Shown here piece by piece: positions 23,531-33,243 of a stretch of DNA of 64,000 bases. Source of the stretch: Microcaldota archaeon (GTDB lineage Archaea; Micrarchaeota; Micrarchaeia; Micrarchaeales; CABMGC01); NCBI GenBank assembly GCA_021796225.1, contig JAJYOL010000004.1, positions 1 through 64,000 of the forward strand. The letters are read 5' to 3'. The translations under genes were made by a program, and so were the position numbers. Under the pieces are notes generated by a model. The model was not told where the DNA came from, did not search any database, and saw nothing but the letters and a program-made list of their open reading frames with translations. Positions within the stretch are counted from its first letter, which is position 1; each line of letters opens with the position of its first letter.

Positions 23531-23770
23531 CTATCTCCTCACTATCCTTATCACGATGACGATTTTTTCCTTGTCTTCGGTTACCGATTCGATTTTATTG
23601 CCGGTTTTTTCCGCCCATGCTTTGGTGTCGGATTTGACTCCCGGGTCGGTGGCCCACAATTCTATCACGTCGCCTACCTTGGATTTCCTGTATGCGAGCG
23701 AGAGGTCCGTTATCGGTCCGGGACAGGCGGTTCCACGCGAGTCCACTATCTTACGGTTTTCGTTTGCCAA
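23531..23770 (-). CDS. tusA: TusA-like sulfur carrier
   Basis: 79 residues. IVDSRGTACPGPITDL carries the CPxP motif whose cysteine bears a persulfide. Length and fold pattern match TusA/SirA. It shuttles sulfur between enzymes. It stands between the DsrE-like gene (12 bp away) and the SQR gene (1 bp away), a grouping typical of sulfur-oxidising archaea and bacteria. Confidence 0.93.
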   Translation of the reverse strand: MANENRKIVDSRGTACPGPITDLSLAYRKSKVGDVIELWATDPGVKSDTKAWAEKTGNKIESVTEDKEKIVIVIRIVRR

Positions 23771-23782
23771 TGAAACACCTTT

Positions 23783-24187
23783 TCAGATGAAGAGGGTCTG
23801 TCCTCCTTCAGCCTTCTGCAGGAATGTCGCGGCCCCGACTATGTCATCGACAAGCTCGTTGAAGCTCTTCTTGTCCATGCCCATCACTCCGGACATCATC
23901 GAGCATGCGTATACGTGCGCGCCAAGCTTCTTTGCCTGCTTAAGCATGTCATACCATGGGGCAACCTTGTTCTTCTTCATGCCCTGCATGAGTGCGGGTG
24001 CCATCGATTGGAATTCGACAGGGAAGGGAAGGTCCTTCTTCTCCTTTGAAAAGCCCATAAGGGCGAATCCGGTAACGAAGACGTTCACTTCCATATCCAT
24101 CGCTGCGGCAGCCTGTGCAAGGACCCCAAGCGGGATAAACTTGTCGGCCGTGCCACTGAACATTATGATAGAGAGTTTTCCACTCAT
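23783..24187 (-). CDS. DsrE-family protein (DsrE2-like)
   Basis: 134 residues. LSIIMFSGTADKFIPLGVLA is the first strand and helix of the DsrE/F fold. The conserved cysteine lies in VYACSMMSGVMG, typical of the DsrE2-like group. These proteins bind sulfur on cysteine and exchange it with TusA. First gene of the sulfur operon. The hydrophobic segment MEVNVFVTGFALMGF is moderate, so membrane association is possible. Confidence 0.88.
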   Translation of the reverse strand: MSGKLSIIMFSGTADKFIPLGVLAQAAAAMDMEVNVFVTGFALMGFSKEKKDLPFPVEFQSMAPALMQGMKKNKVAPWYDMLKQAKKLGAHVYACSMMSGVMGMDKKSFNELVDDIVGAATFLQKAEGGQTLFI

Positions 24188-24346
24188 GTAACCACATTTA
24201 GCCTAACACATGATACTTTTTTATATCTTCCATGCCTTTCCTCCCCAAACGTTCTACATATTTCCGATGCAAATGGAAATCCGCAATAAAGATTGTTCCT
24301 CTCCCGAACAACAAAACACTTAAATCTTCATTTCGAAATATCCCCT

Positions 24347-27300
24347 ATGCAAGGTCGTAGCTATTCATTACCTGTTTTAATAACGTTCTTATTTCTGTTC
24401 TCGATCACGTCTGGCTTTGCCAACGCCTCGGCATGCGGCACGGTACCAGCGTCACTGTCAAATGTGATTACCGCATGCTATCCTATAAACATAGTAAATA
24501 CGCAGTCTGCAGCGACCCCGGTGAACTTCCAGCAGATGTTTTCAAATCTTCCATTCAATGCGCTTGCGGGCAACGTCGTGGTATACAACGGGATATCCGG
24601 TACGCTGCTTCCCGCATGGGTCGAATCAAACAGTGTCGTATGGGTGAATCTCGGTGCGAATACGATACCTGCATCTTCATCCGCAAACGGAATATACTAT
24701 TTCGGAATAGGCGCATCCGGAACAAACTTCTTCCCTTCTGGAAACGACATCGGCGAGGCGCCGCAGCTTTCTCCGACATATGGCGAGTACGACAACGGCG
24801 CAAACGTCTTCAACGATTATTGGAATTTCGTTGGAAACTCGCTGCCGGCAGGATGGGCAGCAAATACGATATCTACCGACGTAGGAAATTCCGGGTCTTA
24901 CGCGGTAAATAACGGATTCAGCATAACGGATACGAACGGCAACGACATTTACATGAATTGCAATTCCGGAGTCTGCATCAACAGCTACGATGCGGAATTT
25001 GTATATTCCAAAACAAAGATTTCAGGCAACTTCATCTTAGAATCACAAATAACCTCTCAAGGCGATTCGAATTCGTGGGCCAAGGCGGGACTCGTGCTTC
25101 AGAATACCAATACCGTTTCTACCAATAACGGGGAAGCGATGCTCTTCGTGACTCCGGGCAACGGCGTTGCATTCCAATGGCAGGGCTCTCCTGTGAATAC
25201 CGCGCCAGACAACAATTCAAACGGTAATTCGTACACGTTTCCAACATATTTGCAGTTTGTAAGCAATTCTAGCGGCGTAGGCGCCTTCACAGGAACAAGT
25301 TATACCAATACAAAACAACAGGGCACGTTCATAAACGCGATAGGACGGGCGATTTCACAGTATTTCGGGTTCATAATCACATCGCACAACACCAGTGCGA
25401 GTTCCACGGCCACGTTTCAAAATTGGATACGCGTGAGATCGTATCCCCCTTCCGGGATAATGCCAACGGCAAGCGTGGGCTCAATATCGACACTATCCCT
25501 TTCAATAAGCCCGAATCCGGTATACGTAGGACAGACGTCAACCGTAACGGCTACATGTACGTCAAGCACTGATTCATGTGCCGTTGACAGTCCTTTGGGC
25601 ACGCACTTGGCGACGGGCACCGGAACTGCAACATATATCGTGCCATCGACAATGTCTGCGGGAAGCTATACTTACTATGCAAATGATTTAAGCACGGGGG
25701 TAGTAAGCTCCGGAGAGACGTTGGATGTCGTACAAAAAACATCTCCGTCAGCGGTTCCTTCGAATACTGTCTACTATGCCCCAATAACAATAACGAATTC
25801 ACAATCTTCCGCAACACCTGCGCAGATGCCTCAGATGATAAACATAAGCGAATCAAACTTTTCCAGTTACATATCATACAGCAACAATACGGCCGATTTC
25901 GAATACTTCTATTCCAATGGGACTGTAATACCATCATGGATAGAGGGCAATACGCTCGGAAAAATACGTACGTGGGCAAAAATCAACCCTTCCATCGCCG
26001 CGGGGGGCGCCTATCAGATATTCATAGGGTTTGCCCAGACATCAAACAACCTGCTATCAAGCAGCGGAACAACCGGCATAGGCGAAGCACCGCAGCTTTC
26101 CAGCACATATGCTCAATACGATGATGGCGCAAGCGTGTTCGGCATGTACGACAATTTCGAAGGGACAAGCCTGAATACAAGCAAATGGTCGTTCAATGCA
26201 GATACGGTCAGTCCGGCATGTACGAGCTTTCCGAGCAAATATTACATAGACAACGGGGCAACGATCTCTGGAGATTACTGCGCCGCGGCCGTGCTCACCA
26301 AGGAAACGTTCAACATCAGCAGATATACCATGGAAGGGTTTACCAAGGAGATAGAATCGGGGAATGCGTACTGCAACGCTGTCGGGGGATATGGGATGTT
26401 TTCAAGCAACAACATCCTGACCGTGGAATGCAGCGCATCTACCAAATTGCAGAATAACAACGGAGTCAGCGGAAATTCCGTAGTCACTTCATGGTCTTCA
26501 CCGCTTGACGGTGTAATTTCCGTTTGGACTCACGGGTCGGTATCTTATGCGAGCTATGACTACGGTCAGACTTATCAAAACGCTGTCGATTTTCCAAAGG
26601 AGCAATTCCTTACCGCCGCATTCGGCAGCAATTGGGATTCGACTTTTTACCAATGGGTTCGTACAAGGCTAACGCCTCCTTCAGGCGTGATGCCTTCCAC
26701 GGCATTCGGACCCGTTTCCGGAATTTCATCCGTGTCATACAACGCTCCGACAATTTCGCAACCTTCAATCAGCAATTCCACCGTAGACGTGGGACAAACG
26801 GAAACGATATCCGCAATGATCTCCGGCGGAGTGCCTAACTACTATGGAAACGCGATAATAACGAATTCCGGAACGGTCACGAATTCCATCGCGGTTTCAA
26901 GCCAGTCCGGCACATACGTATCGGAATCATGGATTGTGTCATCCAACGAGATAGGTACGGAGACTGGAAACTTCGTACTTACCGATGGATATCCTACCCC
27001 GTTCAATTCCATATCTTCCGCGTCATTCAATGTAAACTCTGCGTTAGTGCCGACGTCGATTTCGTCACCTTCATCTGCAATGTCTGTGTATACCGAACAG
27101 CCGCTCACCATAACGGTAGCGCAGCCGACTACAGGTTCGGCTCCGTACACGTATACGTGGTCCGTTGCGAGTGGTGCATCCTGCCCTGGTAATATCGGAG
27201 GGGATGTTAATTCATGGACATACGTTCCAACCGGGACAAGTTCGGATTGCAGGTTCACGGTAAGCGTCAAGGATGATGCGACAACGCAAGAATCGTACAC

Positions 27301-30199
27301 TGCCAATACTCCCGATCTCACGGTAGAATCCGCGCGCTGTGGGAATCTCCCGGCATCAATATCTGGGGAAATTGCAGCATGCTATCCTATAAACATAGTA
27401 AATACGCAGTCTGCAGCGACCCCAGTGAACTTCCAGCAGATGTTTTCAAATCTTCCGTTCAATGCACTTGCGGGCAACGTCGTGGTATACAACGGGATAT
27501 CCGGTACGCTGCTTCCCGCATGGGTCGAATCAAACAGTGTCGTATGGGTGAATCTCGGTGCGAATACCATACCTGCATCTTCATCCGCAAACGGGATATA
27601 CTATTTCGGAATAGGCGCATCCGGAACAAACTTCTTCCCTTCTGGAAACGACATCGGCGAGGCGCCGCAGCTTTCTCCGACATATGGTGAGTATGACAAC
27701 GGCGCAAACGTCTTCAACGATTATTGGAATTTCGTTGGAAACTCGCTGCCCGGGAGCTTCGGCATCTACGGCAGCGCATCCGGCGTGTCATATTCCGTTA
27801 ATAATGGATTGACATTCAGTTTCACCGCATCTGGATACGATGCCGTGTACTACAACACTGAAATAACAAACGGGCAGTTGCTCGATTATTTCGTTCCATC
27901 TGTTTCGCTGACGCAAGACTACGATTCCGGAGCATTTTTACAGAACGTCACTCCAGGAACCGGTTCCATAGACTCATGTTCCGGGGTAACCACCGGTCTT
28001 CTCTTCGAGCCGCATGAAAATTCGACGTTCCTGGCTTCCGGTGCCAGGATACGGGAAATTGATTCGGGATCCAACGTGATTCTCACGTCCGGCACCGGCG
28101 CATCGATACCCGACGTGATAACGGGATACTGGCCAAATTCCGGAACGGCTTCTGTATATACTAATTACAACGAATCCCTTTCGATTGCACCATACCTATC
28201 GTATCCCGGAAACGCATTTTTCGGTATTTCCGCAGGCACATGTGCGTCACCGGTAAGCGGCAGCATAACGTATCAATGGGCCAGAACCAGAACGGCTCCT
28301 CCTGGAAACACGATGCCATCAACCTCTTTAAACCAGGAATTTTTCCTGCCGAGCATTTCACAACCTACGATAAACAGACCGCGCATCGACGTGGGACAAA
28401 CGGAAACGATATCCGCAATGATCTCCGGCGGAGTGCCTAACTACTACGGAAACGCGATAATAACGAATTCTGGAACGGTCACGAATTCCATCGCGGTTTC
28501 AAGCCAGTCCAGTACGTACGTATCGGAATCATGGACTGTATCATCCAACGAGATAGGGACAGAGACCGGCAATTTCGTACTGTCCGATTCACGTCCGACT
28601 CCTTTCAATTCAACCGCATCGCCCGACTTTACGGTAAGTTCGGCACTGCAATCTACCGGGATATCCTCTCCGGCATCGGCATTATCTGCATACGACGGCC
28701 AGTCGTATACCATATCGGTTGCGACTCCGACTACCGGTACGTCTCCGTATACTTATGCGTGGGCAGTTAATGCGGGTTCCAGCTGTCCCGGATTCAGCAA
28801 TCCTGGAAGCTCCAATTCATTTACATATACTCCATCCGGAACAAGTTCGAACTGCGAATTTGCCGTAACGGTAAATGACAGTGCTACGGAACCGGAATCA
28901 TATGCGTCAAACACGCCGGAAATAACAATCTCGTCATCGCTTGCGGCAAACTCTATAAGCCCGACATATCCTACCGTAAATGAAGGCCAATCCGTTACGC
29001 TAACTGCGGGTGCAAGCGGAGGAGCACCGGCATATTCATTCGAATGGTACATCGGCAGTGCATGCAATACTACCACAGGATATTCCGGATTGACATACTC
29101 GCCGGCACCTTCATACACTACCAGATACTCTTTCAAGGTTACCGATACCGTTGGCGAAGCCGTGTGTTCATACGGCGATATAGTCCTGGTTAACCAGACA
29201 CAGGCCGTGTCAACGGGTTCCGGCTCTGGCGGACCGGCCTACTATACCGATATTTTTAATGACAATGTGGAAAACACCTCGAATTCCGACGTACCTGTAT
29301 TTTCAATATCTATTGTGAACACACATACCGGGAATTCCACCGAAGAGTATCTTTATCAGAATCAGCTTCCCGCATCCGTCTCGTTTACCGGGGGTCACAT
29401 GCTGCGTTTCTCTGCGGCATGTTCATTTGTTTCAAATGGCAAGCAGTATGTATTCACAAACGGTGTTTACGGCGCCGGAACCTCGTGCAACAGTACTTTC
29501 TCATCGTACGGTGGACAGAGTTTCATCGCGCAATATTCACAATCCGTTCAAACGACGTCTTCAACGGTGCAGCCAACGGTTCAGCAAACAACATCCATTT
29601 CGTCAACGCTTCCGGCCGTGCCAACTTCGCTTACCACTACCGTGCCTCAAACTCCCGGAAACAATGAAACCATGCATGAAACCCTGAACGTCTCAAACGC
29701 GACGGTTTCAAAATTCAGCTTCAATGAGATCACGCTTAGCATACGCTCGTTGCGTCCTGGAAATAATACGATAGGTGTAACTGTCAGGAATCTCACTCCG
29801 CAGTCCGAGCCGTCCCTTCCCAGCAATTATACTTCACTTTACCTGTTCAACATGTCAATGACGCCTTCTTCGGGAATTTCAAGCAATATTACTGCAGGAT
29901 ACAATTGCGCATTGCAACCTTCCCTCATAACTCCGTTCATACTTGTAAACGGATCATGGTCCCGGGTAAATGGTTATCTCGTTTCACAAAGCACCTGCAC
30001 GGTAACATTCAGCGCACCGGACAATGCAACTATCGGGATATTCGAGATTGCACCATCCACGGTGAAGAATACGGAAAAACCGCGAACAGTCTTCTTCCCG
30101 ATATACTATCTTATATTTTTCATAACGGTTGCACTGATCATTATCTTAATAGTTGCCGCTCGTCGCAGGGCGCGGAAAAATCGCCGTTTGCATAAATGA
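24347..30199 (+). CDS. Giant secreted surface protein with DUF2341 modules
   Basis: 1950 residues from the ATG at 24347; a TATA element (CTTAAATC, near 24320) predicts a leaderless start there. A signal peptide (SLPVLITFLFLFSITSGFANA) opens it, and one membrane helix (IYYLIFFITVALIIILIVAA) with a basic tail closes it, so the bulk is outside the cell. At least three DUF2341-type modules begin ACYPINIVNTQS (twice) and YYAPITITNSQS, each with a concanavalin-like half. They alternate with beta-sandwich repeats (VDVGQTETISAMISGG, twice) and PKD-like segments (SAPYTYTWSV, TSPYTYAWAV). The end is Thr/Ser-rich. Two DNA segments are duplicated almost exactly. Probably a cell-surface or adhesion protein; the ligand is unknown. 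Confidence 0.9.
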   Translation: MQGRSYSLPVLITFLFLFSITSGFANASACGTVPASLSNVITACYPINIVNTQSAATPVNFQQMFSNLPFNALAGNVVVYNGISGTLLPAWVESNSVVWVNLGANTIPASSSANGIYYFGIGASGTNFFPSGNDIGEAPQLSPTYGEYDNGANVFNDYWNFVGNSLPAGWAANTISTDVGNSGSYAVNNGFSITDTNGNDIYMNCNSGVCINSYDAEFVYSKTKISGNFILESQITSQGDSNSWAKAGLVLQNTNTVSTNNGEAMLFVTPGNGVAFQWQGSPVNTAPDNNSNGNSYTFPTYLQFVSNSSGVGAFTGTSYTNTKQQGTFINAIGRAISQYFGFIITSHNTSASSTATFQNWIRVRSYPPSGIMPTASVGSISTLSLSISPNPVYVGQTSTVTATCTSSTDSCAVDSPLGTHLATGTGTATYIVPSTMSAGSYTYYANDLSTGVVSSGETLDVVQKTSPSAVPSNTVYYAPITITNSQSSATPAQMPQMINISESNFSSYISYSNNTADFEYFYSNGTVIPSWIEGNTLGKIRTWAKINPSIAAGGAYQIFIGFAQTSNNLLSSSGTTGIGEAPQLSSTYAQYDDGASVFGMYDNFEGTSLNTSKWSFNADTVSPACTSFPSKYYIDNGATISGDYCAAAVLTKETFNISRYTMEGFTKEIESGNAYCNAVGGYGMFSSNNILTVECSASTKLQNNNGVSGNSVVTSWSSPLDGVISVWTHGSVSYASYDYGQTYQNAVDFPKEQFLTAAFGSNWDSTFYQWVRTRLTPPSGVMPSTAFGPVSGISSVSYNAPTISQPSISNSTVDVGQTETISAMISGGVPNYYGNAIITNSGTVTNSIAVSSQSGTYVSESWIVSSNEIGTETGNFVLTDGYPTPFNSISSASFNVNSALVPTSISSPSSAMSVYTEQPLTITVAQPTTGSAPYTYTWSVASGASCPGNIGGDVNSWTYVPTGTSSDCRFTVSVKDDATTQESYTANTPDLTVESARCGNLPASISGEIAACYPINIVNTQSAATPVNFQQMFSNLPFNALAGNVVVYNGISGTLLPAWVESNSVVWVNLGANTIPASSSANGIYYFGIGASGTNFFPSGNDIGEAPQLSPTYGEYDNGANVFNDYWNFVGNSLPGSFGIYGSASGVSYSVNNGLTFSFTASGYDAVYYNTEITNGQLLDYFVPSVSLTQDYDSGAFLQNVTPGTGSIDSCSGVTTGLLFEPHENSTFLASGARIREIDSGSNVILTSGTGASIPDVITGYWPNSGTASVYTNYNESLSIAPYLSYPGNAFFGISAGTCASPVSGSITYQWARTRTAPPGNTMPSTSLNQEFFLPSISQPTINRPRIDVGQTETISAMISGGVPNYYGNAIITNSGTVTNSIAVSSQSSTYVSESWTVSSNEIGTETGNFVLSDSRPTPFNSTASPDFTVSSALQSTGISSPASALSAYDGQSYTISVATPTTGTSPYTYAWAVNAGSSCPGFSNPGSSNSFTYTPSGTSSNCEFAVTVNDSATEPESYASNTPEITISSSLAANSISPTYPTVNEGQSVTLTAGASGGAPAYSFEWYIGSACNTTTGYSGLTYSPAPSYTTRYSFKVTDTVGEAVCSYGDIVLVNQTQAVSTGSGSGGPAYYTDIFNDNVENTSNSDVPVFSISIVNTHTGNSTEEYLYQNQLPASVSFTGGHMLRFSAACSFVSNGKQYVFTNGVYGAGTSCNSTFSSYGGQSFIAQYSQSVQTTSSTVQPTVQQTTSISSTLPAVPTSLTTTVPQTPGNNETMHETLNVSNATVSKFSFNEITLSIRSLRPGNNTIGVTVRNLTPQSEPSLPSNYTSLYLFNMSMTPSSGISSNITAGYNCALQPSLITPFILVNGSWSRVNGYLVSQSTCTVTFSAPDNATIGIFEIAPSTVKNTEKPRTVFFPIYYLIFFITVALIIILIVAARRRARKNRRLHK
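24473..24846 (+). repeat. Intragenic repeat A, copy 1 (374 bp)
   Basis: Copy 2 is at 27377-27750, offset 2904 bp (968 codons). About eight base differences were seen by eye, all at third codon positions; the encoded residues are identical through the whole unit. Confidence 0.9.
26786..26979 (+). repeat. Intragenic repeat B, copy 1 (about 194 bp)
   Basis: Encodes the VDVGQTETISAMISGG module. The other copy is at 28388-28581, offset 1602 bp (534 codons), with few differences. Confidence 0.85.
27377..27750 (+). repeat. Intragenic repeat A, copy 2 (374 bp)
   Basis: Near-identical to 24473-24846. The sequence diverges abruptly on both sides, which points to recombination or gene conversion within the surface protein gene. 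Confidence 0.9.
28388..28581 (+). repeat. Intragenic repeat B, copy 2 (about 194 bp)
   Basis: Matches 26786-26979; similarity fades towards the 3' end of the module. Confidence 0.85.
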
Positions 30200-30307
30200 G
30201 CGGTTTCGAATGCGAAGCCCTATCCGAATTCTTCTATACGTGTGTGTTTAATCGGAATTATCCTGTCTTGTCCATTGTCGAAAAGATGCGGTTACGGATA
30301 GACGCTA

Positions 30308-30601
30308 CTACAATTTGCGAAGCTGTTTGAGCATCCTCTTCGCTTCACCGTGCAGTTTAATGCTCTCGCTTCTTACGTATTTGATGCATCTTTCGGATTC
30401 GTATGCGATTCTCTGCACATTCGTATCGGGATCATTTCTTCTGACTGCGAGGAACATCATGGCATAAACCGCATCCGCGTCATCCTTCCGTATCGCACCA
30501 TCCAGCAGCTTTTTCACGGCACCCGTTCTCCCATCGATGCTTATCCTATCATTAAGTGCCATGTTGATCAGCACTTCATTAAGACTCTTTCCGATTTCCA
30601 T
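30308..30601 (-). CDS. Small helical protein, paralogue of the 32711-33028 product
   Basis: 97 residues, all-helical in appearance, with HEAT-like pattern (RTGAVKKLLDGAIRKDDADA). It aligns along its length with the product of 32711-33028 (for example AVKKLLDGAIRKDDADAVYA against AVEGIMQRAMRFDESEAIPA). Both lie beside HExxH protease genes. AGGCGG about 6 nt before the ATG is a fair ribosome site. Possibly an adaptor or regulator of the proteases; function unknown. Confidence 0.6.
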   Translation of the reverse strand: MEIGKSLNEVLINMALNDRISIDGRTGAVKKLLDGAIRKDDADAVYAMMFLAVRRNDPDTNVQRIAYESERCIKYVRSESIKLHGEAKRMLKQLRKL

Positions 30602-30657
30602 CAGATCCGCCTTTTGATTCTATCATGCTTAATTATTCCTTCAACGGTGTTGATTGT

Positions 30658-31644
30658 TTATTCTTCCATGCCGTGCCTTGCCGCATATTCAAGCACGTTG
30701 CGTATCCTTCTTTCCGTGCTTGGATGCGTCGCGTACAACTTTGCGATTGTCGCATCCATCTTGACTATAAACGAATCCATGCGCTTTAACGTTTTCTGCA
30801 ATGCGCCCAGCACGTTGAAATGAAGCTGCCCTTTTTGCTGACCTGTTCTGACAACCTGTTCGTACGCTACGCTGCCGCGTCCCCTTAACACTTTATTCAA
30901 CGTGTTTACTGACTTTTCCCTGTCTATTTCCTCTATCGAAACCTTTACCATCGCTACCGCACTATTCGAAAATCTTACCCCGTCTATGTCTGCACGAAGT
31001 TCGTTTTTGCGATCTACTATCCTGGAAACTGGTATTCTGCTAAGATAAATGCCAAATCCCGCTACCGCACCAAACACGAGCGAGTGCGTTACGCTAATGC
31101 CATTTGCAAATGAGGGATGGGCCGCAAGCCGTTCGACGGTTTCCAATGCGCTGTTGTAACCTCCAAGGTTCAACAGTACCATACCCGCACCGGCAAATAC
31201 CGCAAGGATTTCATGGCTTCTGAATACGGCCTTTTTGGCAAAGGCGTCGCTGTGCGCCTTGTGGCTTATTTCATGGCCAACGACAAATTCCTTCATTTTT
31301 TCATCGAATCCGGTCATTCTGGACGAAACGGAAAGCATGCTGTAACCCGCAGTTTCCAGATACATGGAACTGAGCGAATCTCCGAACGTTATGAATACGA
31401 AATTTGGCGGGGTCGTACCTAAAAATTCCGCGGCTTCCGCAGCTCTGAATGAAAATTCTTCCGTTATTTCGGGATTTCTCGCAATCGAACTGGCTTTGAG
31501 CACCGTTTCGCGCATGTTCTCGAGTTTTGCATCGTTGTAGTCATAGCGCCTGCTGTTCTCCCTGTTCAATATGAGCAGCTCTGCCACCATGCTCTGCGGC
31601 AGCCTGTTGCACAGTTTCTCCCTGCGCTTAATGTTCAATTTCAT
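30658..31644 (-). CDS. M48-like zinc protease, membrane-bound
   Basis: 328 residues. VVGHEISHKAH carries the HExxH zinc site, and the distal glutamate may be in NELRADIDG. Two apolar segments (around 158-176 and 190-208) suggest a membrane hairpin, as in HtpX-like proteases of the M48 family. The C-terminus THPSTERRIRNVLEYAARHG is shared with the next gene almost base for base. Likely membrane protein quality control. It is followed by 18 bp and the paralogous gene upstream on the same strand. Confidence 0.78.
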   Translation of the reverse strand: MKLNIKRREKLCNRLPQSMVAELLILNRENSRRYDYNDAKLENMRETVLKASSIARNPEITEEFSFRAAEAAEFLGTTPPNFVFITFGDSLSSMYLETAGYSMLSVSSRMTGFDEKMKEFVVGHEISHKAHSDAFAKKAVFRSHEILAVFAGAGMVLLNLGGYNSALETVERLAAHPSFANGISVTHSLVFGAVAGFGIYLSRIPVSRIVDRKNELRADIDGVRFSNSAVAMVKVSIEEIDREKSVNTLNKVLRGRGSVAYEQVVRTGQQKGQLHFNVLGALQKTLKRMDSFIVKMDATIAKLYATHPSTERRIRNVLEYAARHGMEE

Positions 31645-31661
31645 AAAGATGCCATCTCATT

Positions 31662-32609
31662 TTACTTTTCCATATTGTGCCTTGCAGCATATTCAAGCAC
31701 GTTGCGTATCCTTCTTTCCGTGCTTGGATGCGTCGCATTGCTGAGCCAACCGTACCATTCAGCGGCGATCCTTAACACGTACGCCGGCGTGGTCTCCGCA
31801 ATCGCGCTGTTTGTAATCATTACAGCTTCCTGGTATGCCCATTTGAGCATTTTTACTGCCTTATCGAATGTGCGTTCGTCGCGTTCGGTCTTTGTTTCAT
31901 CTATCCGGAGTATGTCGCTCAGTTCCTCCAGCGTCACGCGTTCATTCATGTATTCCATGAATGCGCCTATCACCGTAGTAGCACTGCCTACCGCCTTCAC
32001 CGAAGCTATATCGGCGCGAAGCTCCTGTCTCCTGCTGACAAACATGATCACCGGTCTGCTGGCCATATGTATCGCGTATCCTACCGCGGCACCGACTACG
32101 GCGGCTTCTCCAAACCTGAAAACATCGGGATTCGAGAAATGGATCGGTATCTTACCTACAACCTCTGCTATTTCATGTTCGCTTATTTTCAGATAAAACA
32201 TCGTCAGAGCGGAAACCGATGCTCCAAGCGGACCTGCGAAAAGAAACTGATCATGGATGCTGGCAATCGTCATACCATCCTTGTTCTTCATGTGCTCCAG
32301 TTCGTGCGCGACTATGACTTCCTTCGTGGATTGGCTTATATTGGCAATGCTTTCCGGTATGCATAAGGCACTGGTTTTTCTACCTGCCCTCATAGACGGA
32401 ATGCTGTCCGTTATCCATATGTTATCCGGCTTACCCGTGCCTATTTTCGGGGCTATTACCGACGTAATATTCCAAAACTCCTTTATCAGCGCGCCGCTTC
32501 TTTCCTTCGGTGTCGTTTGCGTTTTGGGGTTGAAATAAAGGTCTCTGAGCTCAGCTTTAAGGCTTGGGGAAAGCCTGCTTCCGAGATTGCCCTTGGTTTT
32601 GATAGCCAT
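31662..32609 (-). CDS. M48-like zinc protease, second paralogue
   Basis: 315 residues from Met18 of the longer frame. VIVAHELEHMKNKDG is the HExxH site, and RRQELRADIAS the likely third-ligand region. Apolar segments lie between (LGASVSALTMFYL and AAVVGAAVGYAIHMA). It ends THPSTERRIRNVLEYAARHN like its neighbour. An upstream AGGAGGA (about 32628) could serve a GTG at 32618 instead. The tandem pair arose by duplication, and the shared 3' end suggests later gene conversion. Confidence 0.78.
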   Translation of the reverse strand: MAIKTKGNLGSRLSPSLKAELRDLYFNPKTQTTPKERSGALIKEFWNITSVIAPKIGTGKPDNIWITDSIPSMRAGRKTSALCIPESIANISQSTKEVIVAHELEHMKNKDGMTIASIHDQFLFAGPLGASVSALTMFYLKISEHEIAEVVGKIPIHFSNPDVFRFGEAAVVGAAVGYAIHMASRPVIMFVSRRQELRADIASVKAVGSATTVIGAFMEYMNERVTLEELSDILRIDETKTERDERTFDKAVKMLKWAYQEAVMITNSAIAETTPAYVLRIAAEWYGWLSNATHPSTERRIRNVLEYAARHNMEK

Positions 32610-32710
32610 AAAGGTCACATTTATTGGGTCTATCCTCCTATTTACATATTGCCAAAGCATTCATTTTAACAGGAAAAGTTGCATTTTCGGAACATGCACT
32701 ATTGCTTTTT

Positions 32711-33028
32711 TTATCTGCGCAGATTGATCAATGCGGCCTTTGCTCCAGCACTCAAATGGGCGCTGCCTTCTCCAGTGCTTCCTTCCGCTTCTATGTATCT
32801 GAGTTCGCGCACTGCTGCGTCTGCTATAAGCTTGCTGTCGTGATTGGAGCTGTTCGACATGCTGGCTACGCGCACGAGCGCCGGTATCGCTTCCGATTCG
32901 TCAAATCTCATCGCCCTTTGCATTATACCTTCAACGGCAACTACCCTGTTCCTGAACGAAAGCGTTTCGTTCATCGCATTGTACTTCAATGCGGATACGA
33001 ATGACGTTTCATTTGTCTTTTTTATCAT
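32711..33028 (-). CDS. Small helical protein, paralogue of the 30308-30601 product
   Basis: 105 residues with the same helical, HEAT-like pattern as the 97-residue protein downstream (FRNRVVAVEGIMQRAMRFDE). It precedes the second protease on the same strand by about 100 bp. The repeated pairing of this family with HExxH proteases is the only functional hint. Confidence 0.6.
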   Translation of the reverse strand: MIKKTNETSFVSALKYNAMNETLSFRNRVVAVEGIMQRAMRFDESEAIPALVRVASMSNSSNHDSKLIADAAVRELRYIEAEGSTGEGSAHLSAGAKAALINLRR

Positions 33029-33243
33029 ATTACGGCCTTTTGAATTTCAGAAATGGACTATTCCTTCCTTTACGGTATAAAATTACTGTTTTTCTCCTTT
33101 CTAAATCTTTGCTCCCGTATGTTTTCATGGTAATTTTCCGGAGAATAGCTATAAGTACTAAAAAAGAGCATATTTTTTCCTTACCTTTTGGATACCAAAC
33201 GTTATCCGAACGGGACGTTGTTTTGCCATTCCGAGATGAACCG

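Noticed and set aside
24433..29667. Many open frames in other phases of the surface protein gene
   Set aside because: Shadows produced by the repeated, Ser/Thr-rich coding sequence.
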